A stretch of DNA of 64,000 nucleotides from positions 29,333 to 93,332 of the forward strand of contig JACXUM010000008.1 of assembly GCA_014763895.1 (NCBI GenBank), given 5' to 3'. Origin of the DNA: Campylobacterales bacterium. Lineage in GTDB: Bacteria; Campylobacterota; Campylobacteria; Campylobacterales; Sulfurovaceae. Every line of letters starts with the position of its first letter. Within the stretch, counting starts at the first letter, position 1. Shown here one piece after another: positions 26,912 through 35,867 of this stretch. The translations under genes and the position numbers were made by a program. The notes beneath the pieces were generated by a model. The model was given only the letters and a program-made list of their open reading frames with translations. It ran no database searches and was not told where the DNA came from.

Positions 26912-27550
26912 CTACTTTTGCGTTCCATCCAAGATCGGAACAAAAAGACACGGCTCTATCGCTTCGGAGGTGATTCGCCCGTTACGTTTATAAAACCGGG
27001 TAATGATCTGCATTGGCCCCTCCTCTACCGGGGCAAGCAGTATCCCCCCTTCTGTCAACTGCTCGAAAAGAACGGGAGGTATCTCTTTGGCCGTGGCAGA
27101 GAAGATAATACGTTCAAACGGCGCATACTGTTTCCATCCCCTTTGCCCATCGTCAAAACGGGTAAATATATTTTGCATTTCCAACGATGAAAATCTTGTT
27201 TTTGCCTGTTTAAGCAGCTCATCGATCCGTTCAATGGTAAAAACCCGTCGACTGATCTTGCTCAAAATTGCAGCCTGATATCCGCTTCCGCAGCCGATCT
27301 CAAGTACTGAATCAATCCCTTTTAGCTCAAGGTGCTGAGTCATCTTGGCTACGGTAAGCGGTGAAGATATCCATTGGCTGGCTGCCAATGGCAATGCATC
27401 AAGCTGATAGGCAAGATGCTTAAATCCGCTGGGAACAAATGCCTCTCTGTCAACAGATAAAAAAGCTTCTTTAACATGCGGGTCCAATGGAAAATGGGTT
27501 TCTATCTGTTCTACCAAATGCTGCAGCTGTCTGGCTGTTGCTGTTGTCAT
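26912..27550 (-). CDS. pcm: Protein-L-isoaspartate O-methyltransferase
   Basis: 212 aa. Repairs isoaspartyl residues using SAM. The start is the ATG at 27548-27550 (MTTATARQLQHLVEQIETHF), with AGAAGG 7 bases upstream. Motifs: the SAM-binding SVLEIGCGSGYQAAILSKI and the PCMT-type SSPLTVAKMTQHLEL just before it. It follows the nitrilase gene and nrdB in the same direction; this trio forms a likely operon. Confidence 0.93.
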   Translation of the reverse strand: MTTATARQLQHLVEQIETHFPLDPHVKEAFLSVDREAFVPSGFKHLAYQLDALPLAASQWISSPLTVAKMTQHLELKGIDSVLEIGCGSGYQAAILSKISRRVFTIERIDELLKQAKTRFSSLEMQNIFTRFDDGQRGWKQYAPFERIIFSATAKEIPPVLFEQLTEGGILLAPVEEGPMQIITRFYKRNGRITSEAIEPCLFVPILDGTQK

Positions 27551-27605
27551 ATATGCCCTTCTAAGGTACTCTAGGGCAAATTCTATCAAAAATGTGATTA
27601 AATTA

Positions 27606-28316
27606 TCAGTTCATGACGATATAGCGGCGGATTTTTTTAATCTCCCGAAAATCAATACTGCCTTCGATCCCATCGGCATCATCATTTTTGATCATATCCC
27701 CATTGGGTGAGATAATCGCAGAAGAACATGCCATATCTACATCACGGCTATCGGATACGACAACATAGCACTGGTTCATGACTGCCAATGCGCGTGAGAG
27801 GATCTCAAGATGTTGTTTCCGCGGTAATCCCCATCTTGCAGGGACTATGACGACATCCGCCCCTTCTATCTGCTTCCATAAGGCCTTAAAACGCAGTTCA
27901 AAACAGATGAGTATCGCATAGGTAACCCCTTCTATCTGGAAAGGTTTGATCTGCTTTTTCTTCCCCGCTACAAAATAAAGGGTTTCATTCCCTAGGGCAA
28001 AGAGTTTGAATTTATCCTGTTTATGTACAATCTTATGCTTATGGATAACCACAGCGCGGTTGACAAACCCCGCTTTCTCTTCCAAAACAACTGTCAACAC
28101 AACAATCTGATCATTGACGATTTTTTTGAGGAGCTTCAGGGCTTTGGCAGAAAATCTTGCGGCTGTTTTAAGATGAATATAATCAAATCCGGTCAAACAG
28201 ACCTCGGGTGCAATGACCAGATCTTTGTGAGGATTCTTTTCTATTTTATGTATCAGTGCATCAAGATTATCTTGATAACGCTCTACACATTCAAGCTGAA
28301 GGGAGAGAACCTCCAT
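27606..28316 (-). CDS. Carbon-nitrogen hydrolase (nitrilase superfamily)
   Basis: About 236 aa from ATG 28314-28316 (MEVLSLQLECVERY), the start that fits the family; a GTG/TTG-type extension to 28346 is also open. The catalytic triad is visible: Glu in IAPEVCLTGF, Lys in HKQDKFKLFALG and Cys in ILICFELRF. Such enzymes cleave amide-like C-N bonds; the substrate is unknown. It lies between nrdB and pcm with short gaps. Cytosolic, no signal. Confidence 0.85.
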   Translation of the reverse strand: MEVLSLQLECVERYQDNLDALIHKIEKNPHKDLVIAPEVCLTGFDYIHLKTAARFSAKALKLLKKIVNDQIVVLTVVLEEKAGFVNRAVVIHKHKIVHKQDKFKLFALGNETLYFVAGKKKQIKPFQIEGVTYAILICFELRFKALWKQIEGADVVIVPARWGLPRKQHLEILSRALAVMNQCYVVVSDSRDVDMACSSAIISPNGDMIKNDDADGIEGSIDFREIKKIRRYIVMN

Positions 28317-28346
28317 GGTTTTGAAATTTCCCATGGGCAGAATCAA

Positions 28347-29366
28347 TTAGAAGTCATCTAGATTCAAACTTCCTTTGGAATAGTTCGTCACGTTCCCTTC
28401 AAAGAAGTTTGTTTTCTGATCATTGAATTGGGAGAAATTATCCACCCATTTGATCGGATGTTCTACATTGTACAGTTTTTTAAGTCCCACAGCATGAAGC
28501 CTTTTATCCGCAAGATACTGAATATACTGCTCAATAATCTTATCAGTAAGTCCGAGAATCTGTCCCTGTGTGATATAAGCCCCCCATTCACATTCAAGTT
28601 TCACTGCATTTTTAAACATCTCATAAACTTCTTCGATCAGCGCTTCCGTAAAGAGTTCCGGGCGCTCTTTTTTAGTCGAGTTGATCATATTCTGGAACAA
28701 CAAAAGATGGGTTACCTCATCTCTTTGGATAAAACGGATCATCTGTGCCGATCCAAGCATTTTACCCGAACGCGCCAAAGTATAGATATAGGAAAAACCG
28801 CTATAAAAATAGATACCCTCCAAAATCTGGTTGGCAAACATCGCTTTGACGATATTGGTATCGGTAGGATCTTTGGAAAGATCTTCATACACTTTGGCGA
28901 TCGCATCATTCTTATGTTTGAGCATCATGTCCCGCCGCCACAACTGATAGATCTCCTGTGAGTTGGTAGAGATACTGTCCACCATGACTGCATAACTTTG
29001 TGAATGCAATGCCTCTTCAAATGCCTGTCTGACCAATACCAGGTTGATCTCCGGAGAAGTAATAAACGGGTTGAGATTATCAATGATGTTATTCGTTTGA
29101 AGTGAATCCATGAAGATAAGCTGTGCTAACACCTTGTCATAAGCCGTCTTTTCGGCATCTGTCAAGTGCTTATAGTCATTGACATCCCTGGTCATATCAA
29201 CTTCTTTAGGGAACCAGGTATTGTTAAGCATCATTTCCCACAAATTATAGGCCCACTGGTACTTAATGTCATTGAGCTCGAATATCCCTGTCGGATCCCC
29301 GCCGAAGATCTTTCTCTGGCTTGTTTTTTCCTGAGATTCAGGGTTATATATTTTTTTACGTATCAT
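28347..29366 (-). CDS. nrdB: Ribonucleotide reductase class I, beta subunit
   Basis: 339 aa. Carries the diiron centre and radical for NrdA. Iron ligands and radical site are visible: [15 protein letters not shown], the [13 protein letters not shown] segment in which the Tyr of H-S-Q-S-Y is the likely radical residue (so not the Phe variant of class Ic), and the later E-x-x-H in [13 protein letters not shown]. The C-terminal tail ending SLNLDDF is the usual contact with NrdA. nrdA is 1.4 kb away but separated by ppnP and a hypothetical gene, so they form separate transcripts. It is the first of the nrdB-nitrilase-pcm group. Confidence 0.97.
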   Translation of the reverse strand: MIRKKIYNPESQEKTSQRKIFGGDPTGIFELNDIKYQWAYNLWEMMLNNTWFPKEVDMTRDVNDYKHLTDAEKTAYDKVLAQLIFMDSLQTNNIIDNLNPFITSPEINLVLVRQAFEEALHSQSYAVMVDSISTNSQEIYQLWRRDMMLKHKNDAIAKVYEDLSKDPTDTNIVKAMFANQILEGIYFYSGFSYIYTLARSGKMLGSAQMIRFIQRDEVTHLLLFQNMINSTKKERPELFTEALIEEVYEMFKNAVKLECEWGAYITQGQILGLTDKIIEQYIQYLADKRLHAVGLKKLYNVEHPIKWVDNFSQFNDQKTNFFEGNVTNYSKGSLNLDDF

Positions 29367-29448
29367 CTTTTCCCCTCACTGCAATTTTAATTCTGTAATT
29401 GAAAAATATTATACACTTTTAGCCTGATTTTTAGCTATTCTATCTCTT

Positions 29449-29970
29449 ATGAGAACATTAAATCAAGAAGCACTGATCAAACTTTTGGGAATGGTCGTAC
29501 CCTATCCGGGAACACGTATTGCACATTTTAGCGACAGTGGGGAGATGATGTGTGAGGTTCTGGCTGATTTTTGCATCCAGCATGACTATGACTATCAGCT
29601 TAACTGCACACAGAATGTATTCTACGAGAAAATGCGTTCATTTTATGCCGACAACCCGCATATTAACACTGTTTTCTTTTCTCTAAAAAGACCTCGCTAT
29701 ATGACAGGTGGCGTTGAATATGAATATCTTTTTGTAACTGCTCAAATTCCCAAAGAAGAGAGAAGCGCTTTTATCGAAAAATGCTACCACATCATCAAAA
29801 ATGCAGGCAATATCATCATCTTTTTACCTAAAAATGACTATATGACACGCTATGAGTGGATGGATCTGCTGCAGGAGCATTATTATGTGGCAAGCAACAA
29901 AATAGATGATCTTTTTGATGAATATGATGTCCTGATATCAAAGAAGATGCATGGATGGGGAAATAAATAA
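29449..29970 (+). CDS. Campylobacterota-type hypothetical protein (Rossmann-like)
   Basis: 173 aa, no family name that I can give. It looks like a methyltransferase-like fold that lacks the N-terminal SAM-binding glycine motif: KCYHIIKNAGNIIIFLPKND resembles the region after strand 4 in class I methyltransferases, and the end DDLFDEYDVLISKKMHGWG is distinctive. An N-terminal hydrophobic segment (LLGMVVPYPGTRIAHF) precedes it. Divergently placed to nrdB. Followed by a structured intergenic region. Not a membrane protein. Confidence 0.75.
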   Translation: MRTLNQEALIKLLGMVVPYPGTRIAHFSDSGEMMCEVLADFCIQHDYDYQLNCTQNVFYEKMRSFYADNPHINTVFFSLKRPRYMTGGVEYEYLFVTAQIPKEERSAFIEKCYHIIKNAGNIIIFLPKNDYMTRYEWMDLLQEHYYVASNKIDDLFDEYDVLISKKMHGWGNK

Positions 29971-29990
29971 CGTCTCTTTCCAGACTGGCT

Positions 29991-30108
29991 AACAGAGGAG
30001 TAAATCATCTCCATGCATCTGTTTGGGAAGGTGGTGCTCCATTCTGGGGCGCAGCATGTTAAAAAAAAGGGGGGGAGAAGGAAGGAAAAACACGCTGCAA
30101 CCTTCTTA
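29991..30108 (-). ncRNA. Candidate structured small RNA with C7/U8 loop
   Basis: On the minus strand TATAAT at 30120-30115 is followed, about 7 bases on, by a region with two nested stems. Stem 1 is GCAGCGTGTT/AACATGCTGC (10 bp with one wobble) at 30098-30089 and 30060-30051, enclosing a 28-base pyrimidine loop containing C7 and T8. Stem 2 is AACAGA...TCTGTT with inner GGAG/CTCC at 30023-29991. No gene starts there. Ends are estimates. The C/U-rich loop recalls RepG-type Campylobacterota RNAs that bind G-runs; there is no proof of homology. Confidence 0.35.
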
Positions 30109-30147
30109 CTAATCATTATAGACTTTTTTTGTGTATTGATCGTGTAA

Positions 30148-30459
30148 TTACAGATACGAACAACAGTAGTCAACCATACCATTCATTTTAACTTGAAACT
30201 TGCTGTTCGCAGGCACGTTGAACGACTCTCCGCCCCTAACCTTGATCCACTCATTACTTCCGGGAAGTTTCACTTCTATTTCACCGGATGTGATCTCCAT
30301 CAATTCTGCAGCTGCTGTACCGAACTCATACTCACCCGGTTGCATAAATCCTAAAGTCTTTTTGCTTCCGTCAGCAAAAAGGATCGTACGGCTGGTCACC
30401 GCCCCCTCAAAATAGCTGTTGCCTTCAACTGCAACGGTTACGTTTTCAAATGTTTTCAT
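30148..30459 (-). CDS. ppnP: Pyrimidine/purine nucleoside phosphorylase
   Basis: 103 aa cupin-fold (DUF1255/YaiE) enzyme that phosphorolyses several nucleosides. The start is ATG 30457-30459 (MKTFENVTVAVEGNSYF), 6 bases after AAGG; a second ATG two codons earlier is less well spaced. Family motif: FADGSKKTLGFMQPGEYEFG and the cupin end FNVPANSKFQVKMNG. Typical size about 95-105 aa. Stand-alone gene between a candidate ncRNA and the nrdA terminator. Confidence 0.93.
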   Translation of the reverse strand: MKTFENVTVAVEGNSYFEGAVTSRTILFADGSKKTLGFMQPGEYEFGTAAAELMEITSGEIEVKLPGSNEWIKVRGGESFNVPANSKFQVKMNGMVDYCCSYL

Positions 30460-30676
30460 GCTCATCCTTGATTTTTGCGACATTATAACCAAATATCATT
30501 ATACGCACAGCATCAGAAAAGCAGTTTCATAGTCTCTCACAGGAGCAAAAATGAGCGTATTTTTTAAATTTATTAAGGGGTAAGGTTAAAAAAGTGATAA
30601 AAAGCGTTTATTTTTGATTTTAGATAGGATAATGAAGATTTTATACTTTTTACATGAAATAGATAAGAATTTCTAA

Positions 30677-30717
30677 TCTTTTTTCACAAACGCCCTATGG
30701 CGTAACGTGAAAAAAGA
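30677..30717 (-). terminator. nrdA terminator
   Basis: TCTTTTTTCAC...GTGAAAAAAGA, 11 bp perfect arms, with inner ACGCC/GGCGT stem, beginning 1 base after the nrdA stop. On the minus strand the stem ends in TTTTTTCTT-like bases. Confidence 0.8.
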
Positions 30718-30718
30718 G

Positions 30719-33085
30719 TTATTGACACCCTACACACTCTTGACTTCTGTCTTCCACGTCACTTCTGCTTTCTGGTGACTGGCTTCTGAGATAGTATGTT
30801 GACTTGAGTCCGAACTTCCATGCATCCATATAGATATCATTGAGGTATTTACCGCTTGCTTTATCCAGGGTGATGAAGATATTCAAACTCTGCCCCTGAT
30901 CGATCCATTTTTGCCTGATCGCAGCAGCACGGACAAGTATCCTTTGATCCAGGTCATAACTTGGCGTATAGTATTGCCACGTATCCGCGGAGAGGTTCGG
31001 TGCAACAACAGGGATAAGTCCGGAGAGGTTTTCTTCAAACCACTTTCTTTTGTACACCGGTTCGATCGCCTGAGTGGTTCCTGTTAGGATAGAGATGGAA
31101 CTGGTCGGTGCTACAGCCATCAGATATCCATTTCTCATCCCGTCGGTTTTCACCTTTTCCCTAAGCCCTTGCCAATCATGGAAATATCCAAAGAGCCCTC
31201 CTCTATCCACCAGTTTACAGGCATTTTCATTGGCTTTGTCGATCGGGAAGATCCCTTTGCTCCAGTCTGAGCCTTCATAGGTCGGATACTTGCCTTTTTC
31301 CAATGCAAGATCGCTTGAAGCACGAATCGCATAATAGGAGATCGATTCCATCACTTCATCAACTTTTGTAAAATGTTCATGACTTCCCCAGTGGATCTGT
31401 GCCTCTGCGAGCATCTGCGCTTCACCCATTACACCAAGTCCGATCGCTCTGGACTTATAGTTTGTCTTTTTCACTTTTGCAAGCGGATAAAAGTTTAGAT
31501 CGATGACATTATCCAGCATACGGATAGCTGTCGGTACAACCCTTGCGATATCCTCTTGTGTATGGATCTTTGAAAGGTTGATGGATGCGAGGTTACAAAC
31601 GGCCGTATCCCCGTCTATCTTCTCTTTGTCAACGATCCAGATCTGTTTACCGTTAAGGCTGTCAAGCGCGGTTATTTTTTTGGCCGGTTTCGTCATCCCG
31701 CTGTCAACAGTGAGCATCTTGTCTTCTTCATATGCTTCTGTTGTACCATCTTCAAAAGTAAAGCGTGTTTTATAATGGTTCGGTGCTGTATTTTGGAAGA
31801 TCTCCGTACATAGGTTCGAACTTCTGATCACACCCACATGCTTATTCGGATTGGCTTTGTTTGCTGCATCTTTAAAGGTCAAGAATGGGCTTCCTGATTC
31901 AAAATAGCTTCTAAGGATATCTTTCCAGAGTCCCTTTGCAGATATCTTCTCTTTTGTGATTCCTTCGGCCTGCTCAAGCTCAAGATAGCGCGCCTCAAAT
32001 GCTTCACCGTAAAGCCCAGTCAATTCAGACACTTCGAATGGATCAAAAAGTGTCCACATGGCATCTTCTTCGACACGTTGCATAAACAGATCATTCAGCC
32101 ATAATGCAGGGAAAAGATCGTGTGCTCTTCGTCTTTCTTCACCAGAGTTCTTTTTAAGATCGATAAAATCCCTTACATCGATATGCCACGGCTCGATATA
32201 TACCGCTATCGCACCTTTTCTGGTTCCAAGCTGGTCAACGGCGATCGCTACATCATTGGCGATTTTGAGGAAAGGGACGATACCGCCTGCAGCATGCTTA
32301 TGACCATCGATAAAGGACCCCATCCCACGTACCAGTGACCAGTCCCATCCAATTCCGCCTCCGAATTTTGAAAGCAATGCCATCTCTTTGTATCCATCAA
32401 AGATCCCTTCGATATTATCCGGTGTGGAACCTATATAACAGGAACTGAGCTGATGTCTTGGAGTTCTTGCATTCGAGAGTGTCGGCGTTGCTGCCATCAC
32501 CTCGAATTTGCTCAGGATATCATAGAATTTTTTTGCCCATGTCTGACAGTCAAACTCATTTTGCGCCAAAAACATCGCTACCGCCATAAAAAGCTGCTGC
32601 GGAAGCTCGATTGGAGTACCCGATCTGTCTTTGATAAGATATCGGTCATAAAGTGTACGAAGCCCCAGATAATTAAACTGTAGGTCTCGTTCTGGTTTAA
32701 TATAGTCATTCAGGTCATCCAGATCATACTTATCTTTCAATCCAAGTACAATTCGCCCTTCTTTCTCACCGCGCACCAAATACTCTCTTAAATGGTTATA
32801 ACCAGTAAATCCGCTTGCTTTATGATAGATGTCATACAAGAAAAGCCTTGCAGCAACAAAAGTCCAGTTTGGACGGTCGATGTCAATCTTGTCAACCGCT
32901 GTCTTGATCAATGTTTGCTGAATTTCTTCAGAGCTGATCATGTCTCTAAACTGAAGTTTCGCATCGACCTCCAACTCACTTTGACTTACGCCATCAAGCC
33001 CCTCTACCGCAGCAGATGTGTATTTTTGAATCTTAGTGATATCTAATGTCTCCACTCTTCCGTTTCGTTTCACAACCCTGATCAT
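30719..33085 (-). CDS. nrdA: Ribonucleotide reductase class I, alpha subunit
   Basis: 788 aa. Reduces ribonucleoside diphosphates. An ATP-cone lies at residues 1-90 (IRVVKRNGRVETLDITKIQK). The catalytic domain has the redox Cys in RHQLSSCYIGSTPD, the active-site NLCTEIFQN, the second redox Cys in VCNLASINLSKI, and the C-terminal swinging arm ending ECVGCQ with the CxxC pair that is reduced by thioredoxin. Stand-alone gene ending in a hairpin terminator; a TATATT on the minus strand at 33126-33121 is a possible -10. Confidence 0.98.
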   Translation of the reverse strand: MIRVVKRNGRVETLDITKIQKYTSAAVEGLDGVSQSELEVDAKLQFRDMISSEEIQQTLIKTAVDKIDIDRPNWTFVAARLFLYDIYHKASGFTGYNHLREYLVRGEKEGRIVLGLKDKYDLDDLNDYIKPERDLQFNYLGLRTLYDRYLIKDRSGTPIELPQQLFMAVAMFLAQNEFDCQTWAKKFYDILSKFEVMAATPTLSNARTPRHQLSSCYIGSTPDNIEGIFDGYKEMALLSKFGGGIGWDWSLVRGMGSFIDGHKHAAGGIVPFLKIANDVAIAVDQLGTRKGAIAVYIEPWHIDVRDFIDLKKNSGEERRRAHDLFPALWLNDLFMQRVEEDAMWTLFDPFEVSELTGLYGEAFEARYLELEQAEGITKEKISAKGLWKDILRSYFESGSPFLTFKDAANKANPNKHVGVIRSSNLCTEIFQNTAPNHYKTRFTFEDGTTEAYEEDKMLTVDSGMTKPAKKITALDSLNGKQIWIVDKEKIDGDTAVCNLASINLSKIHTQEDIARVVPTAIRMLDNVIDLNFYPLAKVKKTNYKSRAIGLGVMGEAQMLAEAQIHWGSHEHFTKVDEVMESISYYAIRASSDLALEKGKYPTYEGSDWSKGIFPIDKANENACKLVDRGGLFGYFHDWQGLREKVKTDGMRNGYLMAVAPTSSISILTGTTQAIEPVYKRKWFEENLSGLIPVVAPNLSADTWQYYTPSYDLDQRILVRAAAIRQKWIDQGQSLNIFITLDKASGKYLNDIYMDAWKFGLKSTYYLRSQSPESRSDVEDRSQECVGCQ

Positions 33086-33425
33086 TGTATGCTTTCCTCC
33101 CGAACTTGAAACAGCTAAAAAATATATGATGCTTTTTGAAAAACTTTAAAACTTTTAAGCTTTCTTTGTATAATAGCCTAAGAAACGCTCAAGTTTTTCA
33201 TCATGCATTGCACTTCTAAAAATGCTGTTTATCTTTTAAAAATTAATTGATTTTACTCAAATTTTGCTTGTGTGTTTTTGAATTTCTGTATCATTTTTAG
33301 ACAAGTTTTTTATAAGAAAAATAAATAGATTTAAAGCGACTGTTTGAATAAATAAAATCTAGTAAAAAGTTAGTTTCATTTGAAAACCTACAAGGTTTTG
33401 TTTTTTTAACCTTGTAGAAAAAAGA
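33086..33425. other. 340-base intergenic region between purB and nrdA
   Basis: AT-rich; no open frame or conserved RNA is recognisable. It holds a candidate nrdA -10 (TATATT, minus strand, 33126-33121), a TATAAT on the plus strand at 33169-33174 with no gene for 1.6 kb downstream, and the purB terminator at 33388-33417. I searched for NrdR-type boxes and did not recognise a pair. Confidence 0.6.
33388..33417 (-). terminator. purB terminator
   Basis: CTACAAGGTT...AACCTTGTAG, 10 bp perfect arms, 8 bases after the purB stop on the minus strand. Confidence 0.75.
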
Positions 33426-34754
33426 TTACTTAAAGACTCTTGCAAAGATCTTGTCAACGTTTTTAGTGTAATAATCATAGTTAAAACACTCTCTGATCTG
33501 TGCTTCGCTCAATGAAGCTCTTAACTCCTCATCAGCCAATAGATACTGAAGGTATAGTGATTCCCCTTTTTCGTTGGTAGTCGGTTTGCCCTGCTGGATC
33601 TCTTCCCATACTTTCATTGCATTTCTTTGAACGATCCTATAGGCATCTTCCCGGCTTACACCCGCTTTTGGCAGTTCAAGGAGCACTCTTTGCGAGAAGA
33701 CAAGTCCGCCAGTCAGATTCAGGTTTTTCATCATATTCTTAGGCATAACAGTCAAATTTGCGATCACGTTGTTCATGCGGTGAAGCATAAAATCTGTCGT
33801 AATAAAAGAATCCGGCAGCCAGAACCTTTCTGTTGAAGAGTGGGATATATCTCTTTCATGCCATAGCGCCACATTTTCCATTGCCGGGATAGAATAAGCA
33901 CGGATAATACGTGCAAGCCCCGTCACGTTTTCTGTCAAAATAGGATTTCTCTTATGAGGCATAGCCGAAGAACCTTTTTGCCCTTTTGCAAAATACTCTT
34001 CACACTCGTACACTTCTGTTCTCTGCCAGTGTCTAACCTGAACAGCAAATTTTTCGATACTGGAAGCAAGCAGTGCCAAGGCTGATGCCAATCTCGCATA
34101 ACGGTCTCTTTGGATGACCTGGTTAGAAGCCGGAGCCGGCTTTAATCCTAGCTCTTCACATGCAAATTCTTCAAGTTCTAAAGGTGCATGGGCAAAGTTT
34201 CCCATTGCACCGCTGATCTGACCAACGCGGATCACTTCCATTGTCTGCTCGAGATTTTCAAGGTGTCTTGCCATCTCATCGTACCAAACTGCAAGAACTA
34301 GCCCAAATGTGATTGGCTCTCCGTGGATACCGTGGCTTCTTCCCACCATTAAGGTCATTTTGTGCTCCATCGCTCTTTTTTTGATGGACTCCATGATCAT
34401 TTTGACATCTTCAATGATCAGTTTCAATGAAGAGGTCATCTGTAAAGCAACTGCCGTATCTACCGTATCAGAGCTGGTCATACCATAGTGAAACCAGCGA
34501 CTCTCCTCACCAAGTGTCTCTGCAACAGAGGTTGTAAATGCGATCAGGTCATGTCTGGTTACTGCTTCGATCTCATCGATACGTTCAACGGAAAACCCTG
34601 CATTTTCTACGATTTTTTTCGCATCCTCATCCGGGATCAATCCAAGCTTGTTCCATGCTTTTACTACAGCAAGTTCAACATCCAGCCATGCCTGATATTT
34701 CGCCTGCATCGTCCATTTGCTGCTCATCTCTTCTCTAGCGTATCGTTCAACCAT
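33426..34754 (-). CDS. purB: Adenylosuccinate lyase
   Basis: 442 aa. Cleaves adenylosuccinate and SAICAR in purine synthesis. The signature loop GSSAMPHKRNPILTENVTG is present near residue 265, along with THDRLI-like EAVTRHDLIAFTTSVAE and the catalytic-His region GRSHGIHGEP. The start is ATG 34752-34754 (MVERYAREEMSSKW), with AGGAAAAGAG upstream. Divergent to a pseudouridine synthase gene. Confidence 0.97.
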   Translation of the reverse strand: MVERYAREEMSSKWTMQAKYQAWLDVELAVVKAWNKLGLIPDEDAKKIVENAGFSVERIDEIEAVTRHDLIAFTTSVAETLGEESRWFHYGMTSSDTVDTAVALQMTSSLKLIIEDVKMIMESIKKRAMEHKMTLMVGRSHGIHGEPITFGLVLAVWYDEMARHLENLEQTMEVIRVGQISGAMGNFAHAPLELEEFACEELGLKPAPASNQVIQRDRYARLASALALLASSIEKFAVQVRHWQRTEVYECEEYFAKGQKGSSAMPHKRNPILTENVTGLARIIRAYSIPAMENVALWHERDISHSSTERFWLPDSFITTDFMLHRMNNVIANLTVMPKNMMKNLNLTGGLVFSQRVLLELPKAGVSREDAYRIVQRNAMKVWEEIQQGKPTTNEKGESLYLQYLLADEELRASLSEAQIRECFNYDYYTKNVDKIFARVFK

Positions 34755-34820
34755 ATCTCTTTTCCTATTCAACTATTTTGGATATTATTCTATCAAAATC
34801 GCAGTTATAGAGAGGTAAAG

Positions 34821-35750
34821 ATGCCGTTTGTCAAAGAAAAATTTGTTGTCCCTAAAGAGATGCCGGCCTTTTCGTATATCATGCGGACATTCAACCTGAC
34901 ACAGGCCAAGGCCCAAAGCCTGATTAACAGAGGCAGACTTTTGATCAACGGCGAATCAATGTTCAGGCCCGGAACAAAGATCATTGGAGAGATCGAAATC
35001 GTCTATTTTAAACCTTCAGCTAAGAACCATCGCCCACTTTTTCAAAACAATGATCTCATGATCTTTGAAAAACCCTCCGGTGTTTTGGTGCATCCAAAAA
35101 CAATGTCCACACCCTACTCGATGCTCGACGAGATAAGACATACTGCCGGAGACGATGCCAACGCCATACACCGTATCGATAAGGAAACATCGGGTCTGTT
35201 GCTGGCAAGCAAACATAAAGCATCCGAAACCTATCTTAAAAATGCATTTGAAGCCAAAACGATACAAAAAAGCTACCTTGCATGGGTAGACGGAAAAGTG
35301 GCTGAACCATTCAGTGTCTCCAAAGCCATAAAGGTCAACAACAACTATAGCCAAACCAAACACAAAGTCTTTATAGATGATACGGGGCGGTACGCACATA
35401 CCGAATTTGAGCCGATTTACTATGATGAAAAGCTTGATGCTTCATTGCTTGCCTGCTACCCTATTACAGGGCGAACCCATCAGATCAGAGTACATTTGTT
35501 TCACGTGAAACATCCTATTTTGGGAGACCCTATTTACGGAACAAGTTTTGAAGCAAGCAATGATTACCTGGATGAGATATTAAGTCCTCAAGACCGCCTG
35601 ATCCAGACCGGAGCAAGCCGGCTGATGCTGCATGCCCAGAGCTTGCACTTCAATTACGGATCAACATTTTATCTTGAGAGCAAAACGGATTTTAAACAAA
35701 TGAAAAACTTCATCTGTGAGAAAGAAAAAAGACGGTTTAACCGTCCCTAA
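34821..35750 (+). CDS. RluA-family pseudouridine synthase (S4 + synthase domain)
   Basis: 309 aa. Makes pseudouridines in 23S rRNA or tRNA. The start is ATG 34821 (MPFVKEKFVVPKEMPAFSYI) with AGAGG 5 bases upstream. An S4-like RNA-binding segment lies at residues 20-60 (KAQSLINRGRLLINGESMFR). The catalytic Asp is in HRIDKETSGLLLASKHK, and the RluA C-terminal motif ITGRTHQIRVHLFHVKHPILGDPIYG follows. The exact target (RluC/RluD) cannot be decided. A parS-consensus site lies inside this gene, and the gene's last codons form a minus-strand terminator hairpin. Confidence 0.92.
   Translation: MPFVKEKFVVPKEMPAFSYIMRTFNLTQAKAQSLINRGRLLINGESMFRPGTKIIGEIEIVYFKPSAKNHRPLFQNNDLMIFEKPSGVLVHPKTMSTPYSMLDEIRHTAGDDANAIHRIDKETSGLLLASKHKASETYLKNAFEAKTIQKSYLAWVDGKVAEPFSVSKAIKVNNNYSQTKHKVFIDDTGRYAHTEFEPIYYDEKLDASLLACYPITGRTHQIRVHLFHVKHPILGDPIYGTSFEASNDYLDEILSPQDRLIQTGASRLMLHAQSLHFNYGSTFYLESKTDFKQMKNFICEKEKRRFNRP
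35497..35512. promoter_or_regulatory. parS-consensus centromere site (first copy)
   Basis: TGTTTCACGTGAAACA, perfect 16-base palindrome identical to the widespread ParB-binding consensus, within the coding region of the pseudouridine synthase gene. 22.5 kb from dnaA. Confidence 0.82.
35725..35745 (-). terminator. Terminator of the rlmN/small-ORF transcript
   Basis: On the minus strand GACGGTT-A-AACCGTC (35745-35731) is followed by TTTTTTC. It is embedded in the end of the convergent pseudouridine synthase gene. Confidence 0.75.
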
Positions 35751-35765
35751 AAAACCTATAGTCTA

Positions 35766-35867
35766 CTATTTTTTATCATGTCTGTTTGCATCGAAAACAA
35801 ACCAACCGCCGCCGACCAATACAACTGCGATAATAAAGATCACCAAAAATTCATCTACGCTTGACAT
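35766..35867 (-). CDS. Tiny membrane protein gene overlapping the rlmN 3' end
   Basis: 33-34 aa: the start [18 protein letters not shown] is followed by [15 protein letters not shown]. One hydrophobic helix, short N-terminal acidic tail, basic C-terminus. Two tandem ATGs (35870 and 35867); AAAGGA lies 6-7 bases before the second. It overlaps the last codons of rlmN by about 17 bases in another frame and ends before a hairpin terminator, so it is co-transcribed. No family recognised. The ribosome-binding site, overlap and terminator support it as real. Confidence 0.6.
   Translation of the reverse strand: MSSVDEFLVIFIIAVVLVGGGWFVFDANRHDKK

Noticed and set aside
28347..29366. Class Ic ribonucleotide reductase (radical Tyr replaced by Phe)
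   Set aside because: The segment reads H-S-Q-S-Y with Tyr in place, so a Tyr-radical class I beta subunit is the plain reading.
29985..30125. SRP (4.5S) RNA in the intergenic region
   Set aside because: The conserved GGAAGCAGCC tetraloop/bulge motif is absent on both strands.
33086..33425. NrdR-box pair or a structured leader upstream of nrdA
   Set aside because: No recognisable ACACAATATATTGTGT-like pair or stable leader fold; only AT-rich sequence, a weak -10 and the purB terminator.
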